A stretch of DNA of 64,000 nt from Acinetobacter kookii (GTDB taxonomy: Bacteria; Pseudomonadota; Gammaproteobacteria; Pseudomonadales; Moraxellaceae), in NCBI RefSeq assembly GCF_900096895.1, contig NZ_FMYO01000008.1, positions 62,001 to 126,000 on the forward strand, given 5' to 3'. The notes below the pieces were generated by a model, which was given only the letters and a program-made list of their open reading frames with translations, searched no databases and was not told the DNA's origin. A program made the translations under genes and the position numbers. Positions 1 through 11,100 of this stretch are shown here, one piece after another; positions within the stretch are counted from its first letter, which is position 1, and each line of letters begins with the position of its first letter.

Positions 1-545
1 GAATAACCGGCTCTGAAAAAAGCCATCGTACTTGTTGTCGGGTATGAAAAACCATTTGGCAATAAATAGATAAACTCTCTGAATTTATCAGCGCGAACAG
101 CTCTAAAACCTGAAGTTAAATCTTCTACTTTATGATCTGACATATAAGAGGCTAAATTATTATAGAGTTTATTTGCAATTCCACGTCCCATACTAGCTTG
201 CGAACCCTTTTGACGAGCTCCCACTACCAAATCATAGCCATTATGAATTTCTGCTAAAAGTCTTGGTATATCTTCTGGATCATGCTGTCCATCGGCATCC
301 ATAAAAACAATAACTTCACCAGTTGCAGAACGTGCACCAGTTTTAATTGCTGCACCATTCCCTTTGGAATAAGGATGAGTAATCACTTTTGCACCAGCAT
401 TTTCAGCAACTTGTTTTGTTTGGTCTGTAGAGCCATCATTCACTACTATAATTTCATGAGCAAGTCGCAATTGTTGAATCTGCGCAATTGTTTGGCCAAT
501 AGCACCTGATTCATTTTTAGCGGGGAGAACGATACTAATTTTCAA
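1..545 (-). CDS. Family 2 glycosyltransferase, DPM1-like (3' end outside window)
   Basis: Cytoplasmic-side GT-A glycosyltransferase that in this family transfers a sugar from a nucleotide donor to a polyprenyl phosphate. About 181 codons are visible, and the C-terminus lies beyond the window edge. Visible motifs are the N-terminal strand ISIVLPAKNE, the nucleotide-binding VVNDGSTD, the metal-binding MDADGQHDP and a later LTSGFRA, all typical of dolichyl/undecaprenyl-phosphate mannosyltransferase-like enzymes. The start is TTG (CAA at 543-545), overlapping the TGA stop of the upstream gene by two bases, so the two genes are translationally coupled. The region is visibly more AT-rich than the housekeeping genes. 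Donor sugar and lipid are unknown; a role in pilin or other surface glycosylation is inferred from context. Confidence 0.85.
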   Translation of the reverse strand, partial: MKISIVLPAKNESGAIGQTIAQIQQLRLAHEIIVVNDGSTDQTKQVAENAGAKVITHPYSKGNGAAIKTGARSATGEVIVFMDADGQHDPEDIPRLLAEIHNGYDLVVGARQKGSQASMGRGIANKLYNNLASYMSDHKVEDLTSGFRAVRADKFREFIYLLPNGFSYPTTSTMAFFRAGY

Positions 546-2464
546 TGTTTAATATCCTTTTGTAATTGAGCGAATAGAATTTCTCTTATTCTTTTACTTT
601 CGAAATCATATTCCACTTTACTACGTTTCAAAGTTTTAGGATCTTGTTGATAATATTGTTTTTCCACCTGATCCAATAAAATTAATGCTTCTTTAGTCGC
701 ATGGTGTGAACCCAATTCAGCAACCATCATGAGTCCTGCCTCTACATCATTATATATTTTTATCGCCTTTAAATATTCATTTAAAGCTTCTTTTGGCTGA
801 TTATTAGCAAGTTCAATTTTAGCAGCCAAATATGGTGCTAATTTTTTGACATTCTCATCATTTTTATAATTGGGATTATCTTGTAAGGCACGTATTAAAA
901 GCAAACTATCATATGTAAAAATACGACTCTTTGCATCTTGAGTCGTATACTCGACCAACGTTCTAAAAGTTAATAAAGCTTGAGCATCATGAGGTTGTGA
1001 TCTTAATTTATTAGCTGTATGCACAAAATCCTCATGGCTTGCTGTATTTAAATATAACTTATGTAGTAAAGAGCGTAGTGTCAATAAAGTACTATCTGGC
1101 ATACTTTTAATTGCGCTATTTAAATGTTTATTTGCTTCTACAAACTGTCCATCTGCAAATAAAATTGCAGCCAAAGAATTCTGAGCACGTACAGAATTAG
1201 GTGAATTTTTCGCCCAATATATCTGTAATCGATCTGTATTCGACCAAAGTTTCACTCTTTCATAAGTGAAGAAACAGAGAATTACTAAAATAATTAAAAC
1301 AATTAAATTAAGTAATTTTAAATTCACATACTTTCGTAAACTATATAATCCACTGGCAATTGGTAAGAATAAAAATAATGCTGCTAAATAATTACGATGT
1401 TCAAAATACAACTCTAACCCCAGTACTGTAGATTCCATTAAATGAGCAGCAAAAAAGAATAAAATTGCTAAAGCTAATAATGGATATTTTTTTCTTACTA
1501 CAAATGCCATGAAGAATAATAAGAATAAAAATATAATAGAATATAAAGTGGTTATAGGATGAGTAATCGATCTAGAAACATCATATCCATCTTGATACAA
1601 ACCTTTTAATTCAATTTGTGGTACAAAAAGATTAAATAAATACTCAACAACAATACGTGCTTCACTATATAATCGCTCAATCATATTAAAATTACGATTT
1701 GGCCATGGATTCTCAGCAAAACTTGTATATTTAATCAAGACTGCAATAATAGCTAAGGACGGTAACCATAAAAAAATGGCTCGCCATTGCCAGATTGGTT
1801 TATTGATTTGACTTAGATTACAAAATTCAATCACTAAAATAAGCAGAGGTAATAATGCACCATTTTCCTTACTAAACGTTGCTAAAAGTGTACTTACACC
1901 AAGAATAAACGTCATAAAAAAATAAGCGAAAATAGGCTTTTCTGTCACATAGCAACGAGCTTTTAAATAACCAATGATCCCAACTAAACTAAATAACGTC
2001 GTAAGTTGTGCCATACGTTGCACAACATATAAAGTGGTTGACACAAAATATGGGTGAAATAACCATAAACTAAAAGACACCAAAGCAATCCATGTTGCTT
2101 TTTTTTCTTCATATTGATAGTGTTTTAATAAAAGTAAAGTTGCCCAAAATAATAAAGTACCATTGAGTAAATGGATCATTAAATTTGTATATTTAAAAAT
2201 TGGCGCTTGAGATGGCCATGTATTATCATCAATAAGAAAGCTTGCCAAAGATATTGGGCGACCTGTAGGGCCTGAAAAACCATTAGTTACAAATGCTCTA
2301 AACTTATCCCAACTATCTATAGTTCCATAAGTACCCAATTCTTGTAAATTAACAAAATCATCAAAAATAAATCCCCCATTTAGCCCCTGCCAATAAATAC
2401 TCAGACATACCAACAAAAGAACAAAAAATAAAGAAACTACCAACAATGATTGTTTTTTAAGCAT
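542..2464 (-). CDS. Polytopic GT-C-like membrane protein with C-terminal TPRs (TMTC-like)
   Basis: A 640-residue protein. Residues 1 to about 400 hold roughly ten hydrophobic segments, and about 420-640 is a soluble helical region resembling tetratricopeptide repeats. The first extracytoplasmic loop has an acidic FDDFVN motif followed by a GRPISLASF stretch. A later EHRNYLAALFLFLP segment resembles the E-R-YLP motif of TMTC/GT-C proteins. Such enzymes use polyprenyl-phosphate sugars to glycosylate exported proteins. It lies 72 bases downstream of the pilin gene, behind a terminator, and overlaps the GT2 gene. I infer a pilin O-glycosyltransferase, but it is not a standard PglL/TfpO (Wzy_C) protein. 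It could instead act on another surface protein or be a non-enzymatic TPR membrane protein. Confidence 0.7.
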   Translation of the reverse strand: MLKKQSLLVVSLFFVLLLVCLSIYWQGLNGGFIFDDFVNLQELGTYGTIDSWDKFRAFVTNGFSGPTGRPISLASFLIDDNTWPSQAPIFKYTNLMIHLLNGTLLFWATLLLLKHYQYEEKKATWIALVSFSLWLFHPYFVSTTLYVVQRMAQLTTLFSLVGIIGYLKARCYVTEKPIFAYFFMTFILGVSTLLATFSKENGALLPLLILVIEFCNLSQINKPIWQWRAIFLWLPSLAIIAVLIKYTSFAENPWPNRNFNMIERLYSEARIVVEYLFNLFVPQIELKGLYQDGYDVSRSITHPITTLYSIIFLFLLFFMAFVVRKKYPLLALAILFFFAAHLMESTVLGLELYFEHRNYLAALFLFLPIASGLYSLRKYVNLKLLNLIVLIILVILCFFTYERVKLWSNTDRLQIYWAKNSPNSVRAQNSLAAILFADGQFVEANKHLNSAIKSMPDSTLLTLRSLLHKLYLNTASHEDFVHTANKLRSQPHDAQALLTFRTLVEYTTQDAKSRIFTYDSLLLIRALQDNPNYKNDENVKKLAPYLAAKIELANNQPKEALNEYLKAIKIYNDVEAGLMMVAELGSHHATKEALILLDQVEKQYYQQDPKTLKRSKVEYDFESKRIREILFAQLQKDIKH

Positions 2465-2491
2465 AAAAATTCAACTTTATGTTTTATAATG

Positions 2492-2523
2492 AAAAAACGC
2501 CCACCATTTTGATGAGCGCTTTC
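2492..2523 (-). terminator. Intrinsic terminator after pilA
   Basis: On the minus strand an 11-bp stem (AGCGCTCATCA with GT pairs), a 3-base loop and a T6 run lie between pilA and the downstream GT-C gene. It should make pilA far more abundant than the downstream genes, which would depend on read-through or their own promoter. Confidence 0.75.
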
Positions 2524-2536
2524 TATTTACAAAAAA

Positions 2537-2953
2537 TTAGCGACAGTTAGATGGCACATACTTAGAATCAACAGATCCACCTTTACATTTCCATAGAATT
2601 CCAGAAGTACTAGGTGTAGGACTTAATAATAAAGTTGCGCCATTAGTTACTTTATCATTAAAAGTAATAGTAATAAGACCAGTATTCGCTGTTAATGCTA
2701 CACCCGTAACAGCATTTCCAGTAATGGTAGCAGAGATGCCTGCTGAAGCAGCACTAGGTGGCATTTTTCCATTTGATGAATAGAACTCTGCAACACCAGC
2801 CTTAGCCCCGCCAGCCAAGCTTAAACCTTCAGAAACGTGTGAACGCTTCGTGTAGTTTTGGTACGCAGGAATCGCAATTGCAGCCAAAATACCGATAATC
2901 GCTACAACGATCATTAATTCAATAAGAGTAAAACCCTTTTGCATAGATTTCAT
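2537..2953 (-). CDS. pilA: Type IV major pilin PilA
   Basis: Major type IV pilin, 138 residues, processed by PilD and assembled by the pilMNOPQ machinery encoded at 15.6-20.8 kb. The prepilin leader MKSMQKG is followed by [25 protein letters not shown], shown here only as the canonical N-terminal helix with Glu5. A C-terminal disulfide loop is formed by the Cys in LWKC and the Cys in PSNCR. A Ser/Thr/Pro-rich stretch, SPTPSTSG, just before the loop would be a plausible O-glycosylation area. I use the ATG at 2953 because GGAG sits six bases upstream; the four extra N-terminal residues of the longer frame would extend the leader past the ribosome-binding site. Transcribed from a sigma-54 promoter at 3020-3035. 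Confidence 0.95.
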   Translation of the reverse strand: MKSMQKGFTLIELMIVVAIIGILAAIAIPAYQNYTKRSHVSEGLSLAGGAKAGVAEFYSSNGKMPPSAASAGISATITGNAVTGVALTANTGLITITFNDKVTNGATLLLSPTPSTSGILWKCKGGSVDSKYVPSNCR

Positions 2954-3019
2954 AACATTCTCCACAAATGTTTTTGTTTATTTATAAGCTTTGTAAGCTA
3001 ATTTAGCTTATTTATAGTT

Positions 3020-3035
3020 AGCACTAACTGTGCCA
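3020..3035 (-). promoter_or_regulatory. Sigma-54 (RpoN) promoter of pilA
   Basis: On the minus strand TGGCAC-N7-GCT with GG and GC exactly ten bases apart, i.e. the -24/-12 architecture (TGGCACAGTTAGTGCT). The predicted start site is near 3009, about 56 bases before the pilA ATG. By analogy with Pseudomonas it would be activated by PilSR; no activator site was identified. Confidence 0.8.
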
Positions 3036-3158
3036 AAACTGATTATAATAAAATTGACAGAAAAAACAGCACTTTAAAAAAATAAAATTATTACAACGTA
3101 GTTTTAATGTTTTTTTTAGTAAAAAAGTGACACTTTGTGTCACTAATCCACCTGTTTT

Positions 3159-3719
3159 CTAGCCCAAAATAATGGGATTATTCCCTAATTCATTATTTTG
3201 CTCTTGCATGGATTGAGCATAAAATTGACTAAGCACTTCACCGATGTTCATCACCCCTGTTATGACAGCCAACTTAAACTGTTCCTGAGCCAACTGAGCA
3301 ATCATATTTTTACAGATTTCATCCCAGATTATTTGCTGAGTGGCGGTTTTTAGCCCCCGATCAATTACAATTTCAACTTTTCTTTCACATAAATTGATGT
3401 AAAGAAGTACACCACTATTATATTCAGTATCCCACACTCCAAGTTCTGCAAACAACTGACGCGCACGCATGCGTGTATTTTGAAAATAGGCCTGATTTAC
3501 AGGAAGATGACCTTCTATCACGATCTGGATTTCGCCCACATGATCATGCTCGGCCTCAGCGACCGCCTGGGCAATCGCTACCTGGTCCTGTTTGGAAAAA
3601 TAGCGTTTGGTTGCAGGCATATATAAAAAATGCTTTAACCAGCGTTTAAAACTGGGTTGATTTACTTCTTCTGTTTTAGGTTGGGTGACAATCTCTGTCG
3701 TATCTGTTGTTGTTACCAT
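3159..3719 (-). CDS. TPM-domain protein
   Basis: A 186-residue protein with one TPM (TLP18.3/Psb32/MOLO-1) phosphatase-like domain covering about residues 35-160 (ISQRI-like helix, DHVGEIQIVIEG, GVLLYINLCERKVEIVIDRG). It has no signal peptide or clear membrane segment, so it may be cytoplasmic or associated with the preceding membrane TPM protein. Its start overlaps the end of that gene by seven bases, showing translational coupling in a lemA-TPM-TPM operon. The molecular function of this bacterial trio is not settled; LemA/TPM pairs are commonly linked to envelope maintenance. Function is by family only. Confidence 0.85.
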   Translation of the reverse strand: MVTTTDTTEIVTQPKTEEVNQPSFKRWLKHFLYMPATKRYFSKQDQVAIAQAVAEAEHDHVGEIQIVIEGHLPVNQAYFQNTRMRARQLFAELGVWDTEYNSGVLLYINLCERKVEIVIDRGLKTATQQIIWDEICKNMIAQLAQEQFKLAVITGVMNIGEVLSQFYAQSMQEQNNELGNNPIILG

Positions 3720-4765
3720 GATCCTGATGCTCCTCCTCCACCAAAGCCGCCACCGCCGCCACTAAATCCACCGCCACCGAAACCACCTCCTCCTCTGCCC
3801 CCTCCACGACCGGCAGATGAAAGTACAAGCTGAAAAATGGTTTGTGCAATTGCAGTGATGAGTAAAAAGAAGATGCCTACTCCAATCAATAAACTGGTAA
3901 TTAAGCCAGCGCCATTGACCAGTCCAGCCACCGTACCCGCAACTGCTGCTGTAGAAGCACTGAGAGGCTTACCCACAATAAATGAACCAATAATCCCTGC
4001 AATTAGAATAAACAAGGCGGTACTCAAGGTTTTCTGTTTTGCTTGCTGTTCATGCAAGGCTTTTTCTTGCCGTTCTTTCAACTCCTGGGCTGCATTTGCG
4101 GCAACCTCAGGATCCATATTTAAAATACGTTCAATCTCTGCAAGTCCAGCATCAATGCCTTGGGCATATTGGGCCTGTTTAAAATGAGGAGTGATTTGAT
4201 TTCGAATGATTCGGCTTACCACAATATCAGGCAGCACGCCTTCCAGACCATAGCCAGTTAAAATATGGATACGCCGATCATTCACCGCAATCGCCATGAG
4301 CAGACCATTATCCTGTTTTGCAGAGCCAAGTTGCCATTTTTCAGCCACTCGCATGGCAAAATCAAAAATATCTTCCTGACCGGTGGTCGGGACAATCACC
4401 ACACCAATTTGCGCCTTGCCCTGTTCATGCAGCTTGAGAATCCGTTGGCTGATCTCCTGCTTTTCGCCCGCACTAAGTAAATTGGCCTGATCCACAACCG
4501 GGTCATTTAAAGTCGGCAGTCCACGGATAGACTCGCCTTCTGCCATATCATTGGTAATTTTCGGCTGTTTTACTTCTGCCTGTACTGACGGCTGTTGCTG
4601 GGTTTGTTGTTGCTCCTGAATGATCTTCCCTGCAATGACGGCATCTTCATTATCCGTGACTGCTGTCTCTGCACTTAAAGCGAATGAACTAGACAATATT
4701 GCACACCACAAAACCAGCAGTTGCAAAACAATCGCAAGAGAGCTTTTCTTTTCTGGAGCAGACAT
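3713..4765 (-). CDS. TPM-domain membrane protein with glycine-rich tail (YgcG family)
   Basis: A 350-residue envelope protein: N-terminal signal sequence (about residues 12-31), a Gln-rich linker, a TPM domain at about 80-215 (PTLNDPVVDQANLLS, IGVVIVPTTG, DNGLLMAIAVNDRRIHILTGYGLEGVLPD), hydrophobic segments at about 250-315, and a C-terminal run of Gly with Phe, Ser and Arg ending GASGSW. The glycine tail is the hallmark of YgcG-type proteins. It is the second gene of the lemA operon. The stop overlaps the next TPM gene. The biochemical activity is unproven in this family. Confidence 0.88.
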   Translation of the reverse strand: MSAPEKKSSLAIVLQLLVLWCAILSSSFALSAETAVTDNEDAVIAGKIIQEQQQTQQQPSVQAEVKQPKITNDMAEGESIRGLPTLNDPVVDQANLLSAGEKQEISQRILKLHEQGKAQIGVVIVPTTGQEDIFDFAMRVAEKWQLGSAKQDNGLLMAIAVNDRRIHILTGYGLEGVLPDIVVSRIIRNQITPHFKQAQYAQGIDAGLAEIERILNMDPEVAANAAQELKERQEKALHEQQAKQKTLSTALFILIAGIIGSFIVGKPLSASTAAVAGTVAGLVNGAGLITSLLIGVGIFFLLITAIAQTIFQLVLSSAGRGGGRGGGGFGGGGFSGGGGGFGGGGASGSW

Positions 4766-4795
4766 AAGCGCATCCTTTTCTATATAGCCACCCGA

Positions 4796-5386
4796 TTAAT
4801 CAAATGTCACCTTCGGCGCTGTTTGTGCACCCTGTTCAGCACTGAAATTCGGTTTTGGATTCATGCCAATCACTTTAGCCGTCATGACTTGCGGGAACTG
4901 GCGTGAATAGGCATTAAAGTCTTGAACCGAGGCAATATAACGGTTACGTGCCACTGCAATGCGGTTTTCAGTCCCTTCCAACTGTACTTGTAAATCACGG
5001 AACTGCTCATTCGCCTTTAAGTCCGGATAATTTTCAGATACCGCAATTAAACGCGACAATGCACTGGTCATCTGTGCCTGTGCTTCCTGATATTTCTGGA
5101 ATAAAGCAGGATCTTCCAGCACTTGTTTATCCACTTTTAGTCCTGCAACATTGGCGCGTGCCTGAGTGACTTCTGTTAAGACCTGTTCTTCATGTTTGGC
5201 ATAACCTTTCACCACATTCACCAGATTGGGTACCAAATCTGCACGGCGTTGATACTGGTTCTGCACTTCAGCCCAGGAAGCCGTTACCGCTTCATCCTTC
5301 ACCTGTAAAGTATTATAGCCACAGCCGGTTAAGCTTAGCGTGCTTGCCAGCACCACTGTCGCTGCGGTTTTTTTGATAAAATTCAT
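4796..5386 (-). CDS. lemA: LemA family lipoprotein
   Basis: A 196-residue LemA protein. The N-terminal signal ends in a lipobox, LTGC, with Cys22, so it should be lipidated and anchored on the periplasmic side. The rest is the helical LemA fold with the characteristic NQYQRRADLVPNLVNVVKGY and the repeated YPDLKAN and FRDLQ segments. First gene of the lemA-TPM-TPM operon, 30 bases before the next gene, preceded by GAGGAA eight bases from the ATG. Function in the cell is unknown; association with TPM-domain partners is the strongest clue. Confidence 0.93.
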   Translation of the reverse strand: MNFIKKTAATVVLASTLSLTGCGYNTLQVKDEAVTASWAEVQNQYQRRADLVPNLVNVVKGYAKHEEQVLTEVTQARANVAGLKVDKQVLEDPALFQKYQEAQAQMTSALSRLIAVSENYPDLKANEQFRDLQVQLEGTENRIAVARNRYIASVQDFNAYSRQFPQVMTAKVIGMNPKPNFSAEQGAQTAPKVTFD

Positions 5387-5507
5387 TGTGCTATTCCTCT
5401 ATTATTTATTTGTATTTGTTTAAATATTTTTATTGTAAACATATTTGGCTATAGTTTTGTTTAATTTATTTATTCAAGATAAATTTCAATTTTTCTTGAA
5501 TAAAATG

Positions 5508-5533
5508 AAAAAAGCCCGATCATGCGTCGGGCT
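5508..5533 (-). terminator. Terminator of the metal-dependent hydrolase gene
   Basis: AGCCCGA / TCGGGCT 7-bp stem with a 7-base loop, followed on the minus strand by TTTTTT. It separates this gene from the lemA operon. Confidence 0.8.
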
Positions 5534-5552
5534 GAATCAGGCATCATTTCAA

Positions 5553-6437
5553 TCAGCTATAAGCACCTGTTGATCGCTCCTTTTGAAATTCTGGATGGAG
5601 ATATTCAGTCGCCAATCGCTGCTTCCACATATTGACGATCTCGCTATAGTCAATTTCAGAAGGATGAAAATCGACTTTAAAATAGGATAAATATTCAGGC
5701 AATAACTGGACAAACATTTTCCCGATTAAATAAATTCCCAAAAAATTACCCGTGACTTTAGGCAAACTTTTTTTCTTATCCTGCCAAAACAACCGCGTGG
5801 CCGAATAGAAAGTCAAGCTGGCAAAGCCTGTGGTCACACTGCGCATAATCTTACGTCGCACTTTATCATCCCCATACACATGCTGATAAACATCAAAGGC
5901 GACAGCACGATGTTCAATTTCTTCAATGGCATGCCAGACCCAGAGTTTAATTGTATCTTCATCTGAACTTGCCAAGATTTCAGGATGTCGCAAAATATAT
6001 CCGCCCAGCAAAGCGGTAAAATGCTCAAAGGCACAGGTAATTGCCAGCTGGATTTTAGGATGCAGCCCTTTGATATAACTATCTTTACGTGCAAGCCAAG
6101 CCTGAAAACGATCCAGATTATAATCATCCCGACGCCAGGCATCATTAAACGCTGCATGCGCTTTGGAATGCATGGCCTCCTGTCCAATAAAGGCAGCGAT
6201 TTGGGCCTGAAGTTTTTCATCTTTTACGCGATCGCGGACATTCCGTACGCTATGTACAAAAAACTGCTCCCCGATGGGAAATGTAGAAGATAACGCTGTC
6301 AGCAAATGTGACATGATGGGAGAATTGGCAAAATAATGCCTGCGAATGGCTTGCGGAGTAAATTGCGGTTTACGCACTGTAATTCCGACAGCCTTTGGAC
6401 GATTTTGATATGATTTTTCTGCCGTCACTTGAGTCAT
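5553..6437 (-). CDS. Metal-dependent hydrolase (PF10118-like)
   Basis: A 294-residue, ferritin-like all-helical protein of the 'predicted metal-dependent hydrolase' family, recognised by the metal-ligand pattern around FIGQEAMHSKAH, TCAFEHFTALLG and WHAIEEIEHRAVAFDVY, which supply Glu and His residues from four helices. A GTG start 10 codons upstream is possible, but the ATG at 6437 has GAAGAGA seven bases before it. Members are often found near fatty-acid or lipid genes, but the substrate is unknown. It is monocistronic, with terminators on both sides. Confidence 0.82.
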   Translation of the reverse strand: MTQVTAEKSYQNRPKAVGITVRKPQFTPQAIRRHYFANSPIMSHLLTALSSTFPIGEQFFVHSVRNVRDRVKDEKLQAQIAAFIGQEAMHSKAHAAFNDAWRRDDYNLDRFQAWLARKDSYIKGLHPKIQLAITCAFEHFTALLGGYILRHPEILASSDEDTIKLWVWHAIEEIEHRAVAFDVYQHVYGDDKVRRKIMRSVTTGFASLTFYSATRLFWQDKKKSLPKVTGNFLGIYLIGKMFVQLLPEYLSYFKVDFHPSEIDYSEIVNMWKQRLATEYLHPEFQKERSTGAYS

Positions 6438-6618
6438 CTGAATATCTCTTCGCTGAAATACAGACACTCAGTATGTGCAGGAATTGCTGCTTCATATATG
6501 GCGTAAATGCTTGGCTCATTTGCAAAATCAGCCATTTTTCCAGCTCATTTACTCCTAAAATTCTTTATTTATCAGCAAGTACACAAAACTTATCATTTCA
6601 GGCAATACGTCATGACAA

Positions 6619-6647
6619 TAAAAAACCCGCCTAAGCGGGTTTTTTTA
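6619..6647. terminator. Bidirectional terminator after gltD
   Basis: AAACCCGC / GCGGGTTT stem flanked by A and T runs on both sides. It ends the gltBD transcript. Confidence 0.85.
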
Positions 6648-6665
6648 TCAATGTTTAATGAGAGA

Positions 6666-8120
<1,455 letters not shown>

Positions 8121-8159
8121 TTATCCGCCACACCTGCCTATCAATCTGCAGTAGTGGAA

Positions 8160-11100
8160 TTATTGTGGATCAGCTTTGGTTGTTTTCAAAAGCGTTTGCA
8201 AATTAGCAGCTTTTGGTTTTACAAGCCAGAATTTACGGCTGTAAAAATCAAACTCATTGCGGATCTTGTACGCCCAAGCACTACCTGTCTCAGCAATATG
8301 CTCATCCAAGATGCGAAGCAAGAATTCTTGATGCTCTTCCATCGCCTCTGTAGAAATACGGTTTAATTCAATCAACTCATGGTTGTAATGGTCAACGAAG
8401 TCGTTATCCAGATCAAGTACATAGGCAAAACCACCGGTCATACCTGCACCGAAGTTGTGACCCACTTTACCCAGTACAGTCACAATACCGCCAGTCATAT
8501 ATTCACAGCAGTGATCGCCTGCACCTTCAATCACGGCAAATGCACCTGAGTTACGTACCGCGAAACGTTCACCGGCTGTACCTGCAGCAAACAGTTTACC
8601 GCCAGTCGCGCCATATAAGCAGGTATTACCAATGATTGCGGTTTCCTGAGTCTGGAACGGCGAACCTTTAGGCGGGAAGATAGACACGCGACCGCCCGCC
8701 ATACCTTTACCTACGTAATCGTTGGCATCACCTTCAAGTTTAATATGTAAACCGCCAGCGTTCCATACACCTAAAGACTGACCCGCAGTACCGGTTAAAT
8801 TGACTTTAACAGGATGCGCTTCCATGCCGAGGTTGCCATAGCGGCGTGCAATTTCACCAGAGATACGCGCACCGATCGAACGATCACAGTTACCAATCGT
8901 GAAGCTATATTCACCGCTGACACCTGCTTCAATTGCTGGCAACATTTCTGCCACCATTTTCTCAGCCAGAATACCTTTGTCAAATGGTGCATTACCTTCA
9001 ACCTGGCAATATTGCGCCTTGCCTTCAGCTGCAGGATGTGACTCAAGCAATGCGCTCAAGTCCAGGTGCGCATGTTTTTCAGTTTCACCTGGCAACATTT
9101 CCAGCAGATCGGTACGGCCGATCAAGTCTTTCAGGCTTGCAACACCAAGCGCTGCCAACCATTCACGGGTTTCTTCCGCAATGAAGTGGAAGAAGTTGAT
9201 CAGCATTTCAGGTTCACCAATGTAATGTTCCTGACGTAAATGATCCTGTTGAGTTGCTACACCGGTCGCACAGTTGTTCAAGTGACAGATACGCAGGTAT
9301 TTACAACCCAAGGCAATCATTGGCGTTGAACCAAAACCGAAGCTTTCTGCACCAAGAATTGCCGCTTTCACGACATCCAGACCTGTTTTCAAACCACCGT
9401 CAGTTTGTACACGGACTTTACCACGCAGGTCATTCACGCGAAGGGCTTGATGCGCCTCACTTAGACCCAATTCCCATGGCGAACCGGCATGGTGAATTGA
9501 AGATAATGGAGAAGCCGCTGTACCACCGTCATAACCGGAAATGGTAATGAAGTCGGCATAAGCTTTCGCAACACCTGCAGCAATAGTTCCTACACCCGGT
9601 TCAGATACCAGTTTCACAGACACCATCGCTTGAGGGTTGACCTGTTTCAAGTCAAAGATCAATTGTGACAAATCTTCAATTGAGTAGATGTCATGGTGCG
9701 GTGGAGGTGAAATCAGGGTCACACCTGGAACCGAGTAACGTAAACGTGCAATCAAGCCATTTACCTTACCACCCGGTAACTGACCGCCTTCACCCGGTTT
9801 TGCACCTTGCGCCACTTTAATCTGCAAGACTTCTGCCGAAGTCAGATACGCAGGGGTTACACCAAAACGGCCTGAGGCAATCTGTTTGATTTTCGAGTTA
9901 CGGATAGTGCCATAACGCGCTGGATCTTCACCGCCCTCACCCGAGTTGGAACGACCGCCAATGGTATTCATGGCAATGGCGATTGCTTCATGTGCTTCAG
10001 GAGACAATGCACCCAAAGACATCCCGGCAGAGTCGAAACGCGGCAGAATGTCTTCTACAGATTCCACCTGATCCAGTGGAATTGAATTATCTGTTTTCAG
10101 TTTCAACAAGTCACGAATGGTTGCAACCGGACGTTTGTTCACCAATTCAGCATATTCTTTAAAGTCAGCGTATTCACCTGAACGAACCGATTTATGCAGG
10201 GCATTAATCACATCCGGGTTAAAGGCATGATATTCCTTGTCGAATACGAATTTCAGCATACCACCCTGATCGATTGGCTTACGTGATTTCCACGCAGTAT
10301 CAGCCAGTTTTTTCAGGTCATTTTCAAGGTCGGCAAAAGTAGCACCCTTAATACGGCTTGGTACACCTGTGAAGCATTTATTGACCACTTCGTCAGATAG
10401 ACCAACGGCTTCGAACAACTGGCCACCACGGTAAGAGGCAACTGTTGAAATACCCATTTTAGACAGGACTTTCAACAAGCCTTTCTCAATCCCTTTACGG
10501 AAGTTCGCCTGTGCATGAATCGGGTCACCCAGCAATTCGCCTTTGGCAATCAGGTCATTGATGACGTCATAAGCCAGGTAAGGATAGATTGCAGTAGCAC
10601 CAAAGCCCAAGATCACTGCAAATTGATGCGGATCACGCGCCAGACCGGTTTCAACGATAATGTTGGCATCGGTACGCAGACCGACATTGATCAGGTGGTG
10701 ATGCACCGCACCTGTTGCCATAAGTGCATTGGCTGGCAAGAAACCTTGACGGATTTTCTTGTCAGACAGCACCAGTAAGGTTTTGCCGTCACGAATCGCT
10801 TGAGCAGACTCTTCACAAATACGTGCAATTGCCGCTTCCAGACCTTCAGTTTCTGCATAGTTCAGGTCGATATCAGCAATTTCATAACCTTTACGACCCA
10901 GGGTACGAATCTGATGCATTTTCGAATTTGAAAGCACTGGACTGGAAATGATCAGACGGTCTGCATGTTCAGGACTCTGTTCAAATACGTTTTGCTCGCG
11001 ACCCAAGCAAGTCTCTAAAGACATGACGATCGATTCACGCAATGGATCGATTGGCGGATTGGTGACCTGAGCAAACTGTTGACGGAAGTAATCTGATACA

